Shown here one piece after another: positions 33,580-44,837 of a stretch of DNA of 64,000 bases. The stretch comes from Lentzea alba. GTDB lineage: Bacteria; Actinomycetota; Actinomycetes; Mycobacteriales; Pseudonocardiaceae. The notes beneath the pieces were generated by a model. That model was given only the letters and a program-made list of their open reading frames with translations. It was not told the DNA's origin and searched no databases. Position 1 is the first letter of the stretch, and each line of letters begins with the position of its first letter. Where the stretch lies: the NCBI RefSeq assembly GCF_011067745.1, contig NZ_JAAMPJ010000014.1:1-64000 (forward strand). The letters are read 5' to 3'. Made by a program: the position numbers and the translations under genes.

Positions 33580-33993
33580 CTATTGCTTGATCAGGCGGTG
33601 CTCCGGGATCACGGCGACCCCGAGGATCTCGATCAGCGCCTCCGGCTGCCACAGCGCGGTGCAGCCGATGCCCGCCATGGCCGGGTAGACGGGCCCGGCG
33701 AGCTCGCGCCACACCTTGCCGATCTCCTTGCCGTGCGCCTGGTAGTCCGGGATGTCGGTGAGGTAGATCGTGATGCTGACCAGGTCTTCAGGCTCGCCGC
33801 CCGCTGCGCGCAGCGTGGTCAGGACGTTGCCGAACGCCTGGCGGAACTGCTCGACGATGCCGCCGGGCACGATCTTCATGTCGGCGTCGAGGGCGGTCTG
33901 CCCACCCAGGTACAGCGTGGTGCCGGCGAGCGTTCCGTGCGAGTAGCCGCTCGGGGCCGCAAGGCTGGCAGGGTTCACTGCTACGGGCCTCAT
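33580..33993 (-). CDS. Rid (YjgF/YER057c/UK114) family protein
   Basis: A 137-aa Rid-fold subunit, presumably a trimer. The family signature at the C-terminus reads PVYPAMAGIGCTALWQPEALIEILGVAV. The arginine that archetypal RidA uses to bind the 2-iminoacid substrate is replaced (PAMAGIG in place of PARxxV), which places it in a subgroup whose activity is often not imine hydrolysis. In aromatic catabolism loci Rid proteins can deaminate amino-dienoates; here that is only a possibility. ATG 33993, divergent from the cupin gene with 40 bp between starts. A TTGACA box (33999-34004) points toward the cupin gene without a clear -10. Confidence 0.88.
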   Translation of the reverse strand: MRPVAVNPASLAAPSGYSHGTLAGTTLYLGGQTALDADMKIVPGGIVEQFRQAFGNVLTTLRAAGGEPEDLVSITIYLTDIPDYQAHGKEIGKVWRELAGPVYPAMAGIGCTALWQPEALIEILGVAVIPEHRLIKQ

Positions 33994-34033
33994 GCGTATT
34001 GACACTAGCTGACGGTCGTGAAGAATACGAGAT

Positions 34034-34516
34034 ATGGAGCCCGACCTGAGCAGGTACCAGCTCGAAGGCGACAACTCGATGTACCGGCTGCCCAGCGGCC
34101 TGGTCGCCCCGGTGGTGACGCGCGGTGGCAGCGAGAACCCCGACACCGCGAACTCCGGTGGCGCGATCCGGATCTCCGGCGTGAGCATCCAGCACACCCC
34201 GGCCACGAAGCTGTGGTTCGGCAAGGTCACCAACGAACCCGGCTACCGCTCGGTCACCCACCACCACGGTGAGGCCGAGACCGGGGGATACGTGCTGTCC
34301 GGCCGCGCGCGGATCTACTTCGGCGAGAAGTTCGAGGACTACGTCGACATGGAGGAGGGCGACTGGGTGTTCGTGCCGCCGTTCATGCCGCACATCGAGT
34401 GCAACCTCGACCGCAACAAGTCGCTCACGTGGATGACGACCCGGACGCCGGAGAACATCGTCGTCAACCTGGACGACGTCCCGGACGAGGACCTCCGCGA
34501 CTGGCTGACCCGATGA
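34034..34516 (+). CDS. Single-domain cupin, probable metalloenzyme
   Basis: A 160-aa cupin with a complete metal site: H76/H78 and E82 in HHHGEAETGGYVLSG, H120 in VPPFMPHIECN. That His2-Glu-His set binds iron or manganese in dioxygenases. It is about half the length of bicupin gentisate 1,2-dioxygenases and close to small single-cupin enzymes. First gene of the plus-strand catabolic operon; its stop overlaps the thioesterase start (ATGA). A ring-cleaving dioxygenase role is plausible but unproven; a regulator-like or isomerase cupin is the alternative. Confidence 0.85.
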   Translation: MEPDLSRYQLEGDNSMYRLPSGLVAPVVTRGGSENPDTANSGGAIRISGVSIQHTPATKLWFGKVTNEPGYRSVTHHHGEAETGGYVLSGRARIYFGEKFEDYVDMEEGDWVFVPPFMPHIECNLDRNKSLTWMTTRTPENIVVNLDDVPDEDLRDWLTR

Positions 34517-35415
34517 GCGAACCGCTGGGGACGTCCGCGATCTTCACCGAGGCCATCACTCTGGAGAAGGCCGAGCCGGAGCACTTCGACCTGGCCTTCA
34601 CCGCCGTCACCCAGCCCTGCCCGTGGCCCAAGGCCTACGGCGGGGACCTGGTCGCCGCCGCGGCCGCCGCGGCCATGCGTTCGGTGACCGACGGCAAGAC
34701 GATGCACTCCATGCACAGCTACTTCCTGCGTCCGGCCGACATCGGCGCACAGGTGCGGTACGAGGTGGAGCTGTTGCGCGACGGCCGGGGCTACAGCACC
34801 CGGCAGGTCCGCGGCTACCAGAACGGCAAGCCGCTCTACGTCTGCCTGGCGAACTTCGCCGCCGGCGAGCCCGGTGGCAGCTTCGCGGCCGAGTTCGTCG
34901 CGGAGCTGCCCGCTCCGGAAGCGCTGCCCAGCTCGGCGGACTACCTCGCCGAGCGCAGTGGCGGCACGATGACCGAGGAGTCGAAGGCCTACTGGTCCGG
35001 CGGCCGCAGTTTCGACATGCGGCACGTGCCCGGTCCCGTCTACCTCGCGGTCGACGGCGAACGGGTCCCGCACCAGGCGGTGTGGATCAAGCCGTTCGAC
35101 CCGCTGCGCCCGGTCGAGGGGCTGACCGACGCCCAGCGCGACCTCGCCGCGCTGGCCTACGTGTGCGACTACACGATCCTCGAACCCGTTCTGCGCGTGC
35201 TGGACCTGCCGTGGGCTCAACCGGGGCTGGTCACCGCGAGCCTCGACCACGCCATGTGGTTCCACCGCCAGGGACCGCTCGACGACTGGCTGCTGTACGT
35301 GCAGGAGGCGGTCGCCGCCGATTCGGGCCGTGGCCTGGGTTCCGGCCGGTTCTTCACCCGCGACCAGCGTCACCTCGCCACCGTTGCCCAGGAGGGCATG
35401 ATCCGCCCCGCTTGA
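34513..35415 (+). CDS. Acyl-CoA thioesterase II (TesB-like, double hotdog)
   Basis: A 300-aa two-hotdog thioesterase: N-terminal half with CPWPKAYGGDLVAAAAAAAMRSV and HSYFLRPADIGAQVRYEVELLRDGRGYSTRQV, C-terminal half with LVTASLDHAMWFHR and DDWLLYVQEAVAADSGRGLGSGRFF. It hydrolyses acyl- or aryl-CoA to the acid and CoA. In this operon it can release the hydroxylated aromatic acid from its CoA ester or salvage CoA. Translation is coupled to the cupin by a 4-nt overlap. Confidence 0.92.
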   Translation: MSEPLGTSAIFTEAITLEKAEPEHFDLAFTAVTQPCPWPKAYGGDLVAAAAAAAMRSVTDGKTMHSMHSYFLRPADIGAQVRYEVELLRDGRGYSTRQVRGYQNGKPLYVCLANFAAGEPGGSFAAEFVAELPAPEALPSSADYLAERSGGTMTEESKAYWSGGRSFDMRHVPGPVYLAVDGERVPHQAVWIKPFDPLRPVEGLTDAQRDLAALAYVCDYTILEPVLRVLDLPWAQPGLVTASLDHAMWFHRQGPLDDWLLYVQEAVAADSGRGLGSGRFFTRDQRHLATVAQEGMIRPA

Positions 35416-35453
35416 CGTCACTTCCTGACCGCCGCCCGCGGAAGGACTCACCC

Positions 35454-37040
35454 ATGGACACCTTCGCCCGCGACCACCTCCCACCACCGGCCCTGTGGCC
35501 GACGATCGAGTTCACCACGCCCGAGCTGGCCTACCCGGACCGGCTCAACGCCGCCACCGAACTGATCGACGTCCCGGTGGCGAGGTTCGGGCCGGACCGC
35601 CCGGCGCTGCGCACGCCCGCCGGGGAGGTCTGGTCCTACGGCGAGCTGCGGACCCGCGCCGACCAGGTGGCCGAGGTGCTGACCGGCGACCTCGGTCTCG
35701 TGCCGGGACAACGGGTTCTGCTGCGTTCGCCCAACAACCCGTGGACGGTGGCCGCGTGGCTCGGCGTGCTGAAGGCCGGGGGAGTCGTGGTGACCACCAT
35801 GGCCGCGTTGCGCACCCGCGAGCTCGTGCCGATCGTGGAGCGGACCCGTCCGTCGATCGCGTTGGTGGACGACCGGTTCGCCGAGGACGTTCAGTCCCTG
35901 CCTGGACTGACGGTGGTGACGTACGACGACCTCGCGGCGCGCGCCGCGACGAAGCCGGGGGAGTTCACCGCCGTGGACACCGCGGCCGACGACGTGGCAC
36001 TGCTGGCACCCACGTCCGGGAGCACCGGCACACCCAAGATCACCGTGCACTTCCACCGCGACGTGCTGTCCATCGACAACACCTTCGGCCGGCACGTGTT
36101 GCGGCTGAACGAGGACGATCTCGTCGCCTGCACAGCACCGTTCGCGTTCACCTTCGGCCTGGGCATGCTCGTCGTGTTCCCGTTGCGGGCGGGCGCGTGC
36201 GCGCTTCTCGTCGAGGCCGCCACCCCCGCACAGCTCGCGGACCTGGTGCAGCAGCACGGTGTCACGGTGCTCGCGACCGCGCCGACGGCGTACAAGGCGA
36301 TCCTGCGCGACGGCGTCGAGGCGAAACTCGCCGGCCTGCGGACCGCGGTGTCGGCCGGCGAGCACATCCCGCGGGAGACCTGGCAACGGCTGCGGGACCG
36401 GTTGGGACTCAAGGTGATCGACGGCATCGGTGCCACGGAGTTGTTGCACATCTTCATCTCCGCCGCCGGCGACGACATCCGGCCGGGTTCCACCGGAAAA
36501 CCGGTGCCGGGCTACCGCGCGACCGTCCTCGGTCCCGACGGTGAGGAACTCGGCCCAGGCGAGCCGGGGCGGCTGGGCGTGATCGGCCCGGTCGGCTGCC
36601 GCTACCTCGACGACGCGCGCCAGAAGGACTACGTGGTGAACGGCTGGAACGTCACCGGCGACGTCTTCCACCGCGACGAGGACGGCTACTTCCACTACCA
36701 CGCGCGCAGTGACCACATGATCGTCTCCTCCGGGTACAACATCGGCGGGCCGGAGGTCGAGGAGGCCATCGACACGCACCCCGACGTGCTGGAGTCGGCC
36801 GTCGTCGCCAAGCCGGACGACGAACGCGGCTCGGTGGTGTGCGCCTTCGTGGTGTTGCGCGAAGGCGTGGAGGGCGACGCCGCGAAGGCCAAGGAGATCC
36901 AGGACCACGTCAAGCGGACCATCGCTCCCTACAAGTACCCGCGCGACGTGCGGTTCCGCACCTCGTTGCCGCGCAACGCCAGCGGCAAGCTGCAGCGGTT
37001 CACCCTCCGCAAGATCGTCGAGGACGAGGTGCTGACGTGA
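35454..37040 (+). CDS. Benzoate-CoA ligase family enzyme (2-aminobenzoate-CoA ligase-like)
   Basis: A 528-aa ANL adenylating enzyme. P-loop [12 protein letters not shown] (~178-189), adenine motif [11 protein letters not shown], hinge [16 protein letters not shown] and the catalytic lysine in NASGKLQR near the C-terminus. The N-terminus ([29 protein letters not shown]) resembles 2-aminobenzoate and benzoate-CoA ligases. It activates an aromatic acid with ATP and CoA. Immediately followed, with a GTGA overlap, by the aminobenzoyl/salicylyl-CoA monooxygenase, which supports anthranilate or salicylate as substrate. Confidence 0.92.
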   Translation: MDTFARDHLPPPALWPTIEFTTPELAYPDRLNAATELIDVPVARFGPDRPALRTPAGEVWSYGELRTRADQVAEVLTGDLGLVPGQRVLLRSPNNPWTVAAWLGVLKAGGVVVTTMAALRTRELVPIVERTRPSIALVDDRFAEDVQSLPGLTVVTYDDLAARAATKPGEFTAVDTAADDVALLAPTSGSTGTPKITVHFHRDVLSIDNTFGRHVLRLNEDDLVACTAPFAFTFGLGMLVVFPLRAGACALLVEAATPAQLADLVQQHGVTVLATAPTAYKAILRDGVEAKLAGLRTAVSAGEHIPRETWQRLRDRLGLKVIDGIGATELLHIFISAAGDDIRPGSTGKPVPGYRATVLGPDGEELGPGEPGRLGVIGPVGCRYLDDARQKDYVVNGWNVTGDVFHRDEDGYFHYHARSDHMIVSSGYNIGGPEVEEAIDTHPDVLESAVVAKPDDERGSVVCAFVVLREGVEGDAAKAKEIQDHVKRTIAPYKYPRDVRFRTSLPRNASGKLQRFTLRKIVEDEVLT

Positions 37041-39424
37041 AGATCGCAGCCAAAAGAATCGCGGTAGTCGGCGGCGGCCCCGGCGGCCTGTACTTCGCCG
37101 CGTTGATGAAGCAGCTCGACCCGGCGCACGACGTCACCGTCTGGGAACGCGACGCCCCGGACGTCACCTTCGGGTTCGGCGTCGTGTTCTCGGACGAGAC
37201 CCTCGGCGGGATCGAGAACGCCGATCCGGAGTTCGCCGACACCATGGCGCGCCGGTTCGCCCGCTGGACGGACATCGACATCCACCACCGCGGCGAGAGC
37301 CACACCGTCGGCGGGCAGGGGTTCGCCGCGATGAGCCGCAAGGAGCTGCTCGGCCTGCTGCAACAGCGCTGCCGCGATCTCGGCGTGGTGGTGCACTTCT
37401 CGACGCCCGCCCCGGACGCCGGGCTGCTGTGCGCGTCCTACGACCTGGTGGTCGGCGCGGACGGCGTCAACTCGCTGGTGCGACAGTCCTTTTCGGACGT
37501 CTTCCGGCCCGCCCTGGACCGGCGGCACAACAAGTACATGTGGCTCGGCACGGACCTGGTGTTCGAGGCGTTCCAGTTCTTCATCAAGGACACCGAGTGG
37601 GGGACCATGCAGGTCCACGGGTATCCGTACTCCGACAGCGGTTCCACGTTCATCGTCGAGATGCACGAGGACGTCTGGCGGCGGGCCGGTTTCGACACCG
37701 GCGAGGAGTTCCCGCCGGGTGCCTCCGACGACCGGGCCGTCGAACGGATCCGTGAGCTGTTCGCCGAGGAACTGGCCGGGCACCAGGTGTTCGCCAACAA
37801 CTCGAAGTGGCTCAGCTTCACCACCGTGCGCAACGAGCGTTGGCACCACGGCAACCTCGTCCTCGTCGGCGACGCCGCGCACACCGCCCACTTCTCCATC
37901 GGGTCGGGCACCAAGCTGGCGATGGAGGACTCCCTCGCCCTGGCCGCCTGCCTGCACGAACACCGCGACGTCGAGACCGCCCTGACGGCCTACGAAGCCG
38001 AGCGGCGCCCGGTCGTGGAGTCGACTCAACGCGCCGCCCAGGCGTCGCTGGAATGGTTCGAGAACATCGGCATGTACGCGGGACAGGAGCCGACCCGGTT
38101 CTGCTTCAACCTGCTGACCCGGTCCCGCCGGATCACCTACGACAACCTGCGCACCCGCGACTCGGACTTCGCCGACCGCGTCGACGCCGCTTTCGCTGCC
38201 TCCCAAGGGCTTGCGGAAGTGGCCCCGGCGATGTTCCAGCCGTTCCGGCTGGGCAGCTTGGAACTGAAGAACCGGGTGATCGTCTCGCCGATGGACATGT
38301 ACTCCGCCGTCGACGGCGTGCCGGGCGACTTCCACCTCGTGCACCTCGGCTCCAAGGCCATGGGCGGCGCGGGCCTGGTGATGACCGAGATGGTCTGCGT
38401 CTCGCCCGAGGGCCGCATCACCCCGGGCTGCACCGGTCTGTGGACCGACGAGCAACGCGACTCCTGGGCGCGGATCGTGTCGTTCGTGCACTCGCGGAGC
38501 ACCGCGCGCATCGGTCTCCAGCTGGGCCACTCCGGCCGCAAGGGCTCGACCCGCCTGATGTGGGAGGGCATGGACGAACCGCTGCCCGACGGCAACTGGG
38601 AGACCGTCGGCCCGTCCGCGCTGCCGTACGGACCCGGCTCACCCGTCCCGCGCGCCCTCGACCGCGACGACATGGACCGGATCAAGGCGGAGTTCGTCGC
38701 CGCCGCCCGACGCGGCGCCACCGCCGGCTTCGACCTGCTCGAACTGCACTGCGCGCACGGCTACCTGCTGTCCTCCTTCCTCTCGCCGATCGCGAACCAG
38801 CGCACCGACTCCTACGGCGGCTCAGTGGAGAACCGGCTGCGGTTCCCGTTGGAGGTGTTCGACGCCGTGCGTGCCGTGTGGCCGGCCGAGCGCCCGATGA
38901 TCGTGCGCATCTCCGCGACCGACTGGGTTCCCGACGGCAACACCGAGCACGACGCCGTGGAGATCGCCCGTGCCTTCACCGCTCACGGCGCGGACGCGAT
39001 CGACGTCTCCACCGGTCAGGTCACGGCGGACGAACGCCCGGCGTACGGTCGCTCGTACCAAACCCCGTTCGCCGACCGGATCCGCCACGAGGTGCCCGGT
39101 GCGGCCGTGATCGCGGTCGGCGCCATCGCCTCCTACGACGACGTGAACTCCATCCTGCTGGCAGGCCGCGCCGACCTGTGCGCCCTCGGCCGCACGCACC
39201 TGTACGACCCGCACTGGACCCTGCACGCGGCGGCCGAACAGAACTACCGCGGTGCCGACTGGCCGGTGCAGTACCGGGCGGGCAGCCGGAAACCGCCGAG
39301 CGCGCGCACCGATGCCGTTCGGCCGCGGCTTTCGTTGCTGCGGGCGGACACTCCGGACCGGAACGTGCACCTGCGCTGGACCCCGCACCGGTCCGGGGTC
39401 GCTCAGAGCGTCAACATCGGTTGA
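37037..39424 (+). CDS. Two-domain 2-aminobenzoyl-CoA / salicylyl-CoA monooxygenase-reductase
   Basis: A 795-aa fusion. N-terminal FAD monooxygenase (~1-380): [10 protein letters not shown] near residue 11, [12 protein letters not shown] and [22 protein letters not shown]-terminal old-yellow-enzyme-like domain (~395-760): [35 protein letters not shown] and an alpha/beta barrel. This architecture is that of 2-aminobenzoyl-CoA monooxygenase/reductase and of bifunctional salicylyl-CoA 5-hydroxylases: hydroxylation at C5 of the CoA ester, with optional hydride reduction of the ring. GTG 37037 overlaps the ligase stop. Its last 22 bp overlap the convergent glycosyltransferase-like gene, which marks the border with the biosynthetic cluster. 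Confidence 0.92.
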   Translation: MKIAAKRIAVVGGGPGGLYFAALMKQLDPAHDVTVWERDAPDVTFGFGVVFSDETLGGIENADPEFADTMARRFARWTDIDIHHRGESHTVGGQGFAAMSRKELLGLLQQRCRDLGVVVHFSTPAPDAGLLCASYDLVVGADGVNSLVRQSFSDVFRPALDRRHNKYMWLGTDLVFEAFQFFIKDTEWGTMQVHGYPYSDSGSTFIVEMHEDVWRRAGFDTGEEFPPGASDDRAVERIRELFAEELAGHQVFANNSKWLSFTTVRNERWHHGNLVLVGDAAHTAHFSIGSGTKLAMEDSLALAACLHEHRDVETALTAYEAERRPVVESTQRAAQASLEWFENIGMYAGQEPTRFCFNLLTRSRRITYDNLRTRDSDFADRVDAAFAASQGLAEVAPAMFQPFRLGSLELKNRVIVSPMDMYSAVDGVPGDFHLVHLGSKAMGGAGLVMTEMVCVSPEGRITPGCTGLWTDEQRDSWARIVSFVHSRSTARIGLQLGHSGRKGSTRLMWEGMDEPLPDGNWETVGPSALPYGPGSPVPRALDRDDMDRIKAEFVAAARRGATAGFDLLELHCAHGYLLSSFLSPIANQRTDSYGGSVENRLRFPLEVFDAVRAVWPAERPMIVRISATDWVPDGNTEHDAVEIARAFTAHGADAIDVSTGQVTADERPAYGRSYQTPFADRIRHEVPGAAVIAVGAIASYDDVNSILLAGRADLCALGRTHLYDPHWTLHAAAEQNYRGADWPVQYRAGSRKPPSARTDAVRPRLSLLRADTPDRNVHLRWTPHRSGVAQSVNIG

Positions 39425-40203
39425 AGGTGGGGATAGCTGTGCCACACCCCCTCGATGCCACTGCCCGATTCCGCGGAGCCGAAGTAGTGGCAGATGACCC
39501 TGTCCCCGCAGGGCGGCAGATTTTCCACGGGACCTGACCGGTACCGCTCGCCCAGGGACGCGACCCGCTGGGCCGGGAGCCGGCCCGCCATCAGCGAGTA
39601 GTACATCTGCGTGACGAAACGCTGCCGGCCGACGATGCCCGGATCGGTGCGGTCGATGAGGTTCTCGAGGTAGTCGAGGTCCAGGAACTCGTCCACCTGA
39701 ACCGCGGCGAAACCGCAGCACATGGCAGGGATGAACGGCGCGTCCGGCACCGCTTCGGGGAGCCAGTGGATTCCGGAAGGGTCGGGATCGAACTCCGGAG
39801 AGTAGAAGAAGTGAGGGCTTGCACCCTCGGCGGCGGACACCCAGTCCAGGATGTCCGTTGGTTTCCGCAGGAAGACCACGTCCGTGTCGAGCGCAAGCAC
39901 CCGATCTTGTTCTGCGAGCAGGAAGTAGTCGACCAGTTGGGTTGCGCGGATGTTGTGGGAACGCCACCAGCGGACCTTGGGATGTCCGGTCAGTTGCTCG
40001 GCGGTGCGCTGGTCGGCCTCGGTCCGCGAGATGATCAGCGCGTCGGGCCACTCGTCACGCAGCTGGTCGACTGAACGTGCTGTCAGTGAACCGTCGTCGT
40101 GAAGCACCGGTCGCACCGCGCAGTGCAGGGAAAGCGAGCGAAGCATGACGTTGCATCGGCCGACGTGCTCCTCGGACACGAGCGTGTGTGTCTCCAGCTT
40201 CAA
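39403..40203 (-). CDS. GT-A-fold glycosyltransferase-like protein
   Basis: A 266-aa protein with a DxD-type motif in [15 protein letters not shown] (~residues 100-114), preceded by [10 protein letters not shown], the pattern by which GT8/GT77-like nucleotide-sugar transferases bind metal and nucleotide. [14 protein letters not shown] and the C-terminal CHYFGSAE resemble acceptor-side elements. No sugar-nucleotide biosynthesis genes are nearby. The start is TTG 40203, supported by GGAGGTG 5-6 nt upstream. Last gene of the five-gene minus operon, 16 bp after the carbamoyltransferase gene. Sugar donor unknown; it may instead be an inactive homologue. Confidence 0.7.
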   Translation of the reverse strand: MKLETHTLVSEEHVGRCNVMLRSLSLHCAVRPVLHDDGSLTARSVDQLRDEWPDALIISRTEADQRTAEQLTGHPKVRWWRSHNIRATQLVDYFLLAEQDRVLALDTDVVFLRKPTDILDWVSAAEGASPHFFYSPEFDPDPSGIHWLPEAVPDAPFIPAMCCGFAAVQVDEFLDLDYLENLIDRTDPGIVGRQRFVTQMYYSLMAGRLPAQRVASLGERYRSGPVENLPPCGDRVICHYFGSAESGSGIEGVWHSYPHLQPMLTL

Positions 40204-40219
40204 CGAACACCTCCAGAAC

Positions 40220-42205
40220 TCAAACCGGACGCAGCGTGAAGAATCGCTGCTGCCACAGGTCGTGCAGTTCGCGCCGGACCTCGTCGCCGAGGCCGGCTGA
40301 GCCGGCGAGAGATTTCACGGACCGTTCTCCGTCCGCACCCTCGAGAAGTTCGAAGAGCTCGGCGGAGATCTCCGTCGTCGCGCCTTTCGGGTGATCCAGC
40401 ACCAGCTCGTGGCAGAGCTGACGGCTGCCGGTGGACGTGTGCCTGATCCGCTTGACGAGCCGGGTGGCCGGGCGCAGCCGAGGGGCCAGACCGTCGAGAG
40501 CGAGGGAGGCACCCTCGCGTCGGCGCACCACGAAGTCGTCGATGACGAGGAAGTCGAGGCCGGTGGTGAGGAAGCAGGTGAGAGCGTCCTGTGTGGTCTG
40601 CACGATCGGCTCGACGTTGTTGTTGAACGAGGTGTTGAGCAGCACCGGTGTGCCGGTCAACTCGCCGAACCTGCGCACGAGGTCGTGGAATCGCTGGTTG
40701 GAATCCGGAGCCACGATCTGCAGGCGCGCACTGCCGTCCACGTGGGTGACGGCCCCCAGCTCGTCTCGCCGGTCCTCGCGCACCTTGACCACGAACGACA
40801 TGAAGTCGTAGTTCGCGCGGGTGACCGGCAGGTCGAAATAGGTGCCGGCGGCTTCCGGCGTGACGACTGGCGCGAACGGCCGGTAGGCCTCGCGCTTCTT
40901 GATCATCGCGTTGATCCGCCGTTTGTTCTCACCGGGCCGCGCGTCGGCGAGGATGCTGCGGTTGCCGAGCGCCCGTGGCCCGTATTCGGACCGGCCCTGG
41001 GCCCACCCGAGAGCGGCGCCTTCGGCCAGCAGTCGGGCGGCCGCGTCGACGACGTCCGCCGGTCGTTCGAACTCGACGAGGTCACTCCAGGAGGAGAGCT
41101 CCTTTTCGATCTCCGCCGTGGTGCCGAGGGCGGGACCCACGCTCGCACTGCGCAGGCGCGGCTGTCCGAAAGGGGATTCGCCGAGTTGGAGAGCGGTCGC
41201 CAGGGCGGCACCCTCGGCGGCTCCGGCGTCGTGCGAGACGGGGTGGATGAACACCTCGCGGAACTTCCCCGAGTCGAGCACGCGTCCGTTGAGCGTGCTG
41301 TTGTGCGCCACGCCGCCCACGAAGCAGAGGTCCCGCAGCCCGGTCCGGTCGGCCCAGTGACCGAGGACGTGCAGGGCGATCTTCTCCAGGGTCTCCTGCA
41401 GCGCCGCGGCGAAGTCCATGTGCGCCTGTGTGAACTCCTGCCCCTTGCGACGAGGGCGGAAGCCGGGCACGGCGAACTCCCGCAGGAAGAAGTCGCCGTT
41501 GTCCCTCAGTTCGTACATGGAGCTGAACTTCTCGCGGTAGGTCTCCGGGTTTCCGTAAGGTGCGAGTCCCATGACCTTGTACTCGTCGCCGAGCCCGTAC
41601 CCGAGGAGCCGGGTGTTGGCGAGGTAGAGCGCGCCGAGCGACTTCCCGAGACCGTAGGTGGCGAGCCTTTCCAGGTGTCCGTCCTTGCCGTGGTAGACGG
41701 TGGTCGAGTGCTTCTCGCCGCGCCCGTCCATGACCACCACCAGCGCTTCCCGCATCCCCGAACGGAGGTAGGCGGACATGCCGTGCGCGAGGTGGTGCTG
41801 GACGAAGAACAGCCGGTCGGCCGGCATCTCCCGGCCCAGGGCCTCGGACAGGCGGGCCAGGACGAGTTCGCGAGCACTGCGCAGCGGGAGGTGGGGACGG
41901 CTCACGTAGGTCTCGTCGAGCCATTCGTCCAGCATGCTCTCGCCGAAGAAGTGTCCGACGGCGGTGATCTCGGCCGGAGAGACTCCCGCGGTGTCGAGAC
42001 ACGCGCGTATCGCGTTGACGGGGAACTTCGTCGTCTGCTTGATCCGGTTGAGTCTTTCCTCTTCCACCGCCGCCAGCAGTTCGCCGTCCTTGATCAGACA
42101 GGCGGCCGCGTCGTGGAAGGCGCCCTGGGTGAGCACACCCTCCACGTTCGGTGTCAGGTCCGCGTCCTCGTCCGAGAAATGTCCGCTCAGACCAAGAATG
42201 AGCAT
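40220..42205 (-). CDS. O-carbamoyltransferase (NodU/CmcH/TobZ family)
   Basis: A 661-aa carbamoyltransferase. The N-terminal Kae1-like ASKHA domain opens [13 protein letters not shown] with [27 protein letters not shown] and the metal-binding [11 protein letters not shown]; the C-terminal YrdC-like domain contains [24 protein letters not shown] and [12 protein letters not shown], all family hallmarks. Using carbamoyl phosphate and ATP it transfers a carbamoyl group to a hydroxyl, a late tailoring step in many antibiotics and Nod factors. A ~90-residue tail (from ~[10 protein letters not shown]) exceeds the core. GGAGAC precedes ATG 42205. In an operon with SDR and exporter genes. Confidence 0.95.
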   Translation of the reverse strand: MLILGLSGHFSDEDADLTPNVEGVLTQGAFHDAAACLIKDGELLAAVEEERLNRIKQTTKFPVNAIRACLDTAGVSPAEITAVGHFFGESMLDEWLDETYVSRPHLPLRSARELVLARLSEALGREMPADRLFFVQHHLAHGMSAYLRSGMREALVVVMDGRGEKHSTTVYHGKDGHLERLATYGLGKSLGALYLANTRLLGYGLGDEYKVMGLAPYGNPETYREKFSSMYELRDNGDFFLREFAVPGFRPRRKGQEFTQAHMDFAAALQETLEKIALHVLGHWADRTGLRDLCFVGGVAHNSTLNGRVLDSGKFREVFIHPVSHDAGAAEGAALATALQLGESPFGQPRLRSASVGPALGTTAEIEKELSSWSDLVEFERPADVVDAAARLLAEGAALGWAQGRSEYGPRALGNRSILADARPGENKRRINAMIKKREAYRPFAPVVTPEAAGTYFDLPVTRANYDFMSFVVKVREDRRDELGAVTHVDGSARLQIVAPDSNQRFHDLVRRFGELTGTPVLLNTSFNNNVEPIVQTTQDALTCFLTTGLDFLVIDDFVVRRREGASLALDGLAPRLRPATRLVKRIRHTSTGSRQLCHELVLDHPKGATTEISAELFELLEGADGERSVKSLAGSAGLGDEVRRELHDLWQQRFFTLRPV

Positions 42206-42223
42206 GTTTCGCGGGTCTCCGTC

Positions 42224-43015
42224 CTATCGCTTTTTCTCGATCTTGCGTTGCAGCGCGTTCATCCCGGCGATCCAGCGGCCGGTGTCCGCGGCTCTGGCCC
42301 GGTAGGCATCGGCGATCTCCGGGTGCGGCAGGACGAGGAACCGGTCGTCGGCAAGGGCTTCGACGACCACGTCGGCGGCCTCCTCCGGGCTGATGGCGGT
42401 CGGTTCCACCAGGGAACGCACGCCGGGCCCGGCCTCGGCGAGCATGCTGGTCCGCACTCCTTGCGGGCACAGCGCCTGCACGGTGATGCCGCGGTGCCGG
42501 TAGGTGATCGACAACCATTCGGCGAAGGCGAGCGCGCCGTGTTTGGTGACGGCGTAGGGGGCGGAGCCGAGCATCGTCAGCATTCCCGCCGCGGACGCCG
42601 TCGTGAGGAACCGGCCGCGGCCCCGCTCCAGCCAGGACGGCAGGAGCGCTTCGGCCGCCCGGACGTGCGCCATCACGTTGACGTCCCAGGCCCGCGTCCA
42701 CGAGGCCGCGGCGGCTTCCGGGCCTCCCTCCGGTGCGATGCCGGCGTTGGCGCAGTACAGGTCGACGGCACCGAACTCCTCGATGGTCGCCGCGATAGTC
42801 CGCTGCACACCGGCTTCGCTCGCCGCGTCCGCGGTGATCGCGAGGCCGCCGATCTGCCAGGCCACCTCGGCCGCCGCGGCGCCGTCGACGTCGGTGACCA
42901 CGACCACCGCTCCGGCGGCGGCGAACCGGCGCGCCATCGCCGCCCCGATGCCGCCACCGCCGCCGGTGACGATCACGCGCGCGCCTTGGAGGTCGAATCC
43001 GGTGTCCGCGGTCAT
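42224..43015 (-). CDS. Short-chain dehydrogenase/reductase
   Basis: A 263-aa classical SDR: cofactor loop TGGGGGIGAAMARR, acidic ADAASE, NAG (CANAGIAPEG), catalytic Ser in SAAGMLTMLGSA and Y-x-x-x-K in PYAVTKHG. The Asp in VVVTDVDG after beta-2 suggests NAD rather than NADP. It would oxidise or reduce a hydroxyl/keto group, for instance one created by a cluster P450. Start ATG 43015 overlaps the preceding ABC-transporter stop by 4 nt; 18 bp to the carbamoyltransferase gene. Substrate unknown. Confidence 0.92.
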   Translation of the reverse strand: MTADTGFDLQGARVIVTGGGGGIGAAMARRFAAAGAVVVVTDVDGAAAAEVAWQIGGLAITADAASEAGVQRTIAATIEEFGAVDLYCANAGIAPEGGPEAAAASWTRAWDVNVMAHVRAAEALLPSWLERGRGRFLTTASAAGMLTMLGSAPYAVTKHGALAFAEWLSITYRHRGITVQALCPQGVRTSMLAEAGPGVRSLVEPTAISPEEAADVVVEALADDRFLVLPHPEIADAYRARAADTGRWIAGMNALQRKIEKKR

Positions 43016-44837
43016 GTGAGTGGGTTGCCTTTCCCCGTCGGCACCGCGTAGGCCGCGGCCTGGGTCGCGTAGAGCTCCGCATAACGGCCACCGGACTCGA
43101 GCAGGTCCGTGTGACTGCCCGACTCGACGATCGCGCCGTCCGCGATGACGATCACGTGGTCGGCCATGCTGACCGTCGAGAACCGGTGCGACACCAGAAC
43201 TGTGACCGCGCCGGTGCGAGCGGCCGCCTCGCGGGCGTGCCGCGCGAAGTTCTCGAACAGATCGTGTTCGGCCTGAGGGTCGAGTGCCGCCGTCGGTTCG
43301 TCGAGCACCAGCAGGAGCGGTGAGGTGCGCATCATTCCGCGCGCGAGAGCGATTCGCTGCCATTGCCCGCCCGACAGGTCGACGCCGCCGAAGATCGTGC
43401 CGAGCTGGGTGTCGAGGCCGTCGGGCAGTGCGCCGACCAGTTTCGACGCGCCCGCGGAGTCCACCGCGCGGACGATGGCGTGCGTGTTGTCGAGCGCTGC
43501 CAGGTCGCCGACGCCGACGGACTCGCGTACGGGCAGTTGCAGGCGGGCGAAGTCCTGGAACACACCGCACGACGACGAGGCCCACGATCGTGCACCGAGT
43601 TCGCTCAACGGCTTGCCGTCGACCAGGATCCGCCCGGAGGTGGGCTGGTACAGGCCGGTCAGCAGTTTGACGAGGGTCGACTTGCCCGCGCCGTTGATGC
43701 CGACCAGGCCCACGACCGAACCGGCGGGCAGGTGCGCGCTGATCGAACGCAACACCGATGCGCCGTCCTCGCTGTAGCGAAAGCCGACTCCGTCCAGGGT
43801 GATGCCGTCGGTGAGCCGCTCGGGCGCGGGCGTCGGGCTGTCGTCGAACGCGGCCGCGTAGTCGCGGAGCCAGTGGTAGTGGCCCACGACGTGACCGGCC
43901 TCCGCGGCCCTGTTGTAGTTGTCGCGCAACGCCCACAGCTGCATGCGCAGCTGGGCGGCCAGGGAGGCGACGAGCACCAGCGCGCCCATCCCGATCTGTC
44001 CGGCGATCACCTCGGCGGCGACCAGCGCCAGCCCGCCGCCCAGGCCGACCAGGTAGCAGAGCCAGCCCGCCGCGTCCAGGAGCGTGCCGCGGATCAGCGG
44101 CACGCGTTGGGCGCCGGTGATCTCAGCCCACAGCCGGTCGGCCCGAGTGGACAGTTCGGGCCCGGAACCGCTGATCCAGATCTCCTTGGCGGCGTCCACG
44201 TCGAGACACAGACCGTGGAGGTTCGCTTCGAGCCGGGTCGCCTCCGCGCACTCGTCGTTGACCCGCCGCAGCGCCGACTGCCCGCGGCCGGCGAGCACGA
44301 GCAACGGCAGTGTGGTCAGCCCGAGCACCAGCAGTGCCGGGTGCACGAGCACGAGCAGCCAGACGCTCAGACCGACCATCAGCGCGGCGGCACCGGTCTC
44401 CGCGATCGACCAGCCGTAGGAGGCCAACGCCCCGCTGCCCTTGGCAACGAGGTAGACCCGGTCCAAATAGGATGAACGTTCCAGATGCTTGATCGTGGGG
44501 ACGCGCGCGACGTGACCGAAGACCTCCTCGGACAGGTCGACCTCCACCTTCTGCACGAGGTTCACGCGCAGATGCGCCGCGACCCTGGTCGCGATGGTCG
44601 AGGCCACATGGGCGAACGCGACCACGACCACCGGAAGGATCAGCCAGGTGAGGCTCTGATCGTGGGCGTGTTCCTGCAACCCGTCGATCAGCCACCGCTG
44701 GCTCTGCGCCACACCCACACTGCCGAACGCCACCACGAGGAACACGGCGGCGGTGACCAGCGAACCCGCACGACTGACCCGCCACGACAACCCGGCCAGA
44801 TGCCGCAGCACCGCGAGGTGCGTCAATCCCCGGCGAA

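Noticed and set aside
33994-34033. Full promoter for the cupin operon
   Set aside because: A TTGACA box is present at 33999 but no -10 box lies at acceptable spacing, so only the box is mentioned.
34034-34516. Gentisate 1,2-dioxygenase for the cupin
   Set aside because: It is 160 aa with one cupin domain; gentisate dioxygenases are bicupins about twice as long. Kept as an unassigned cupin.
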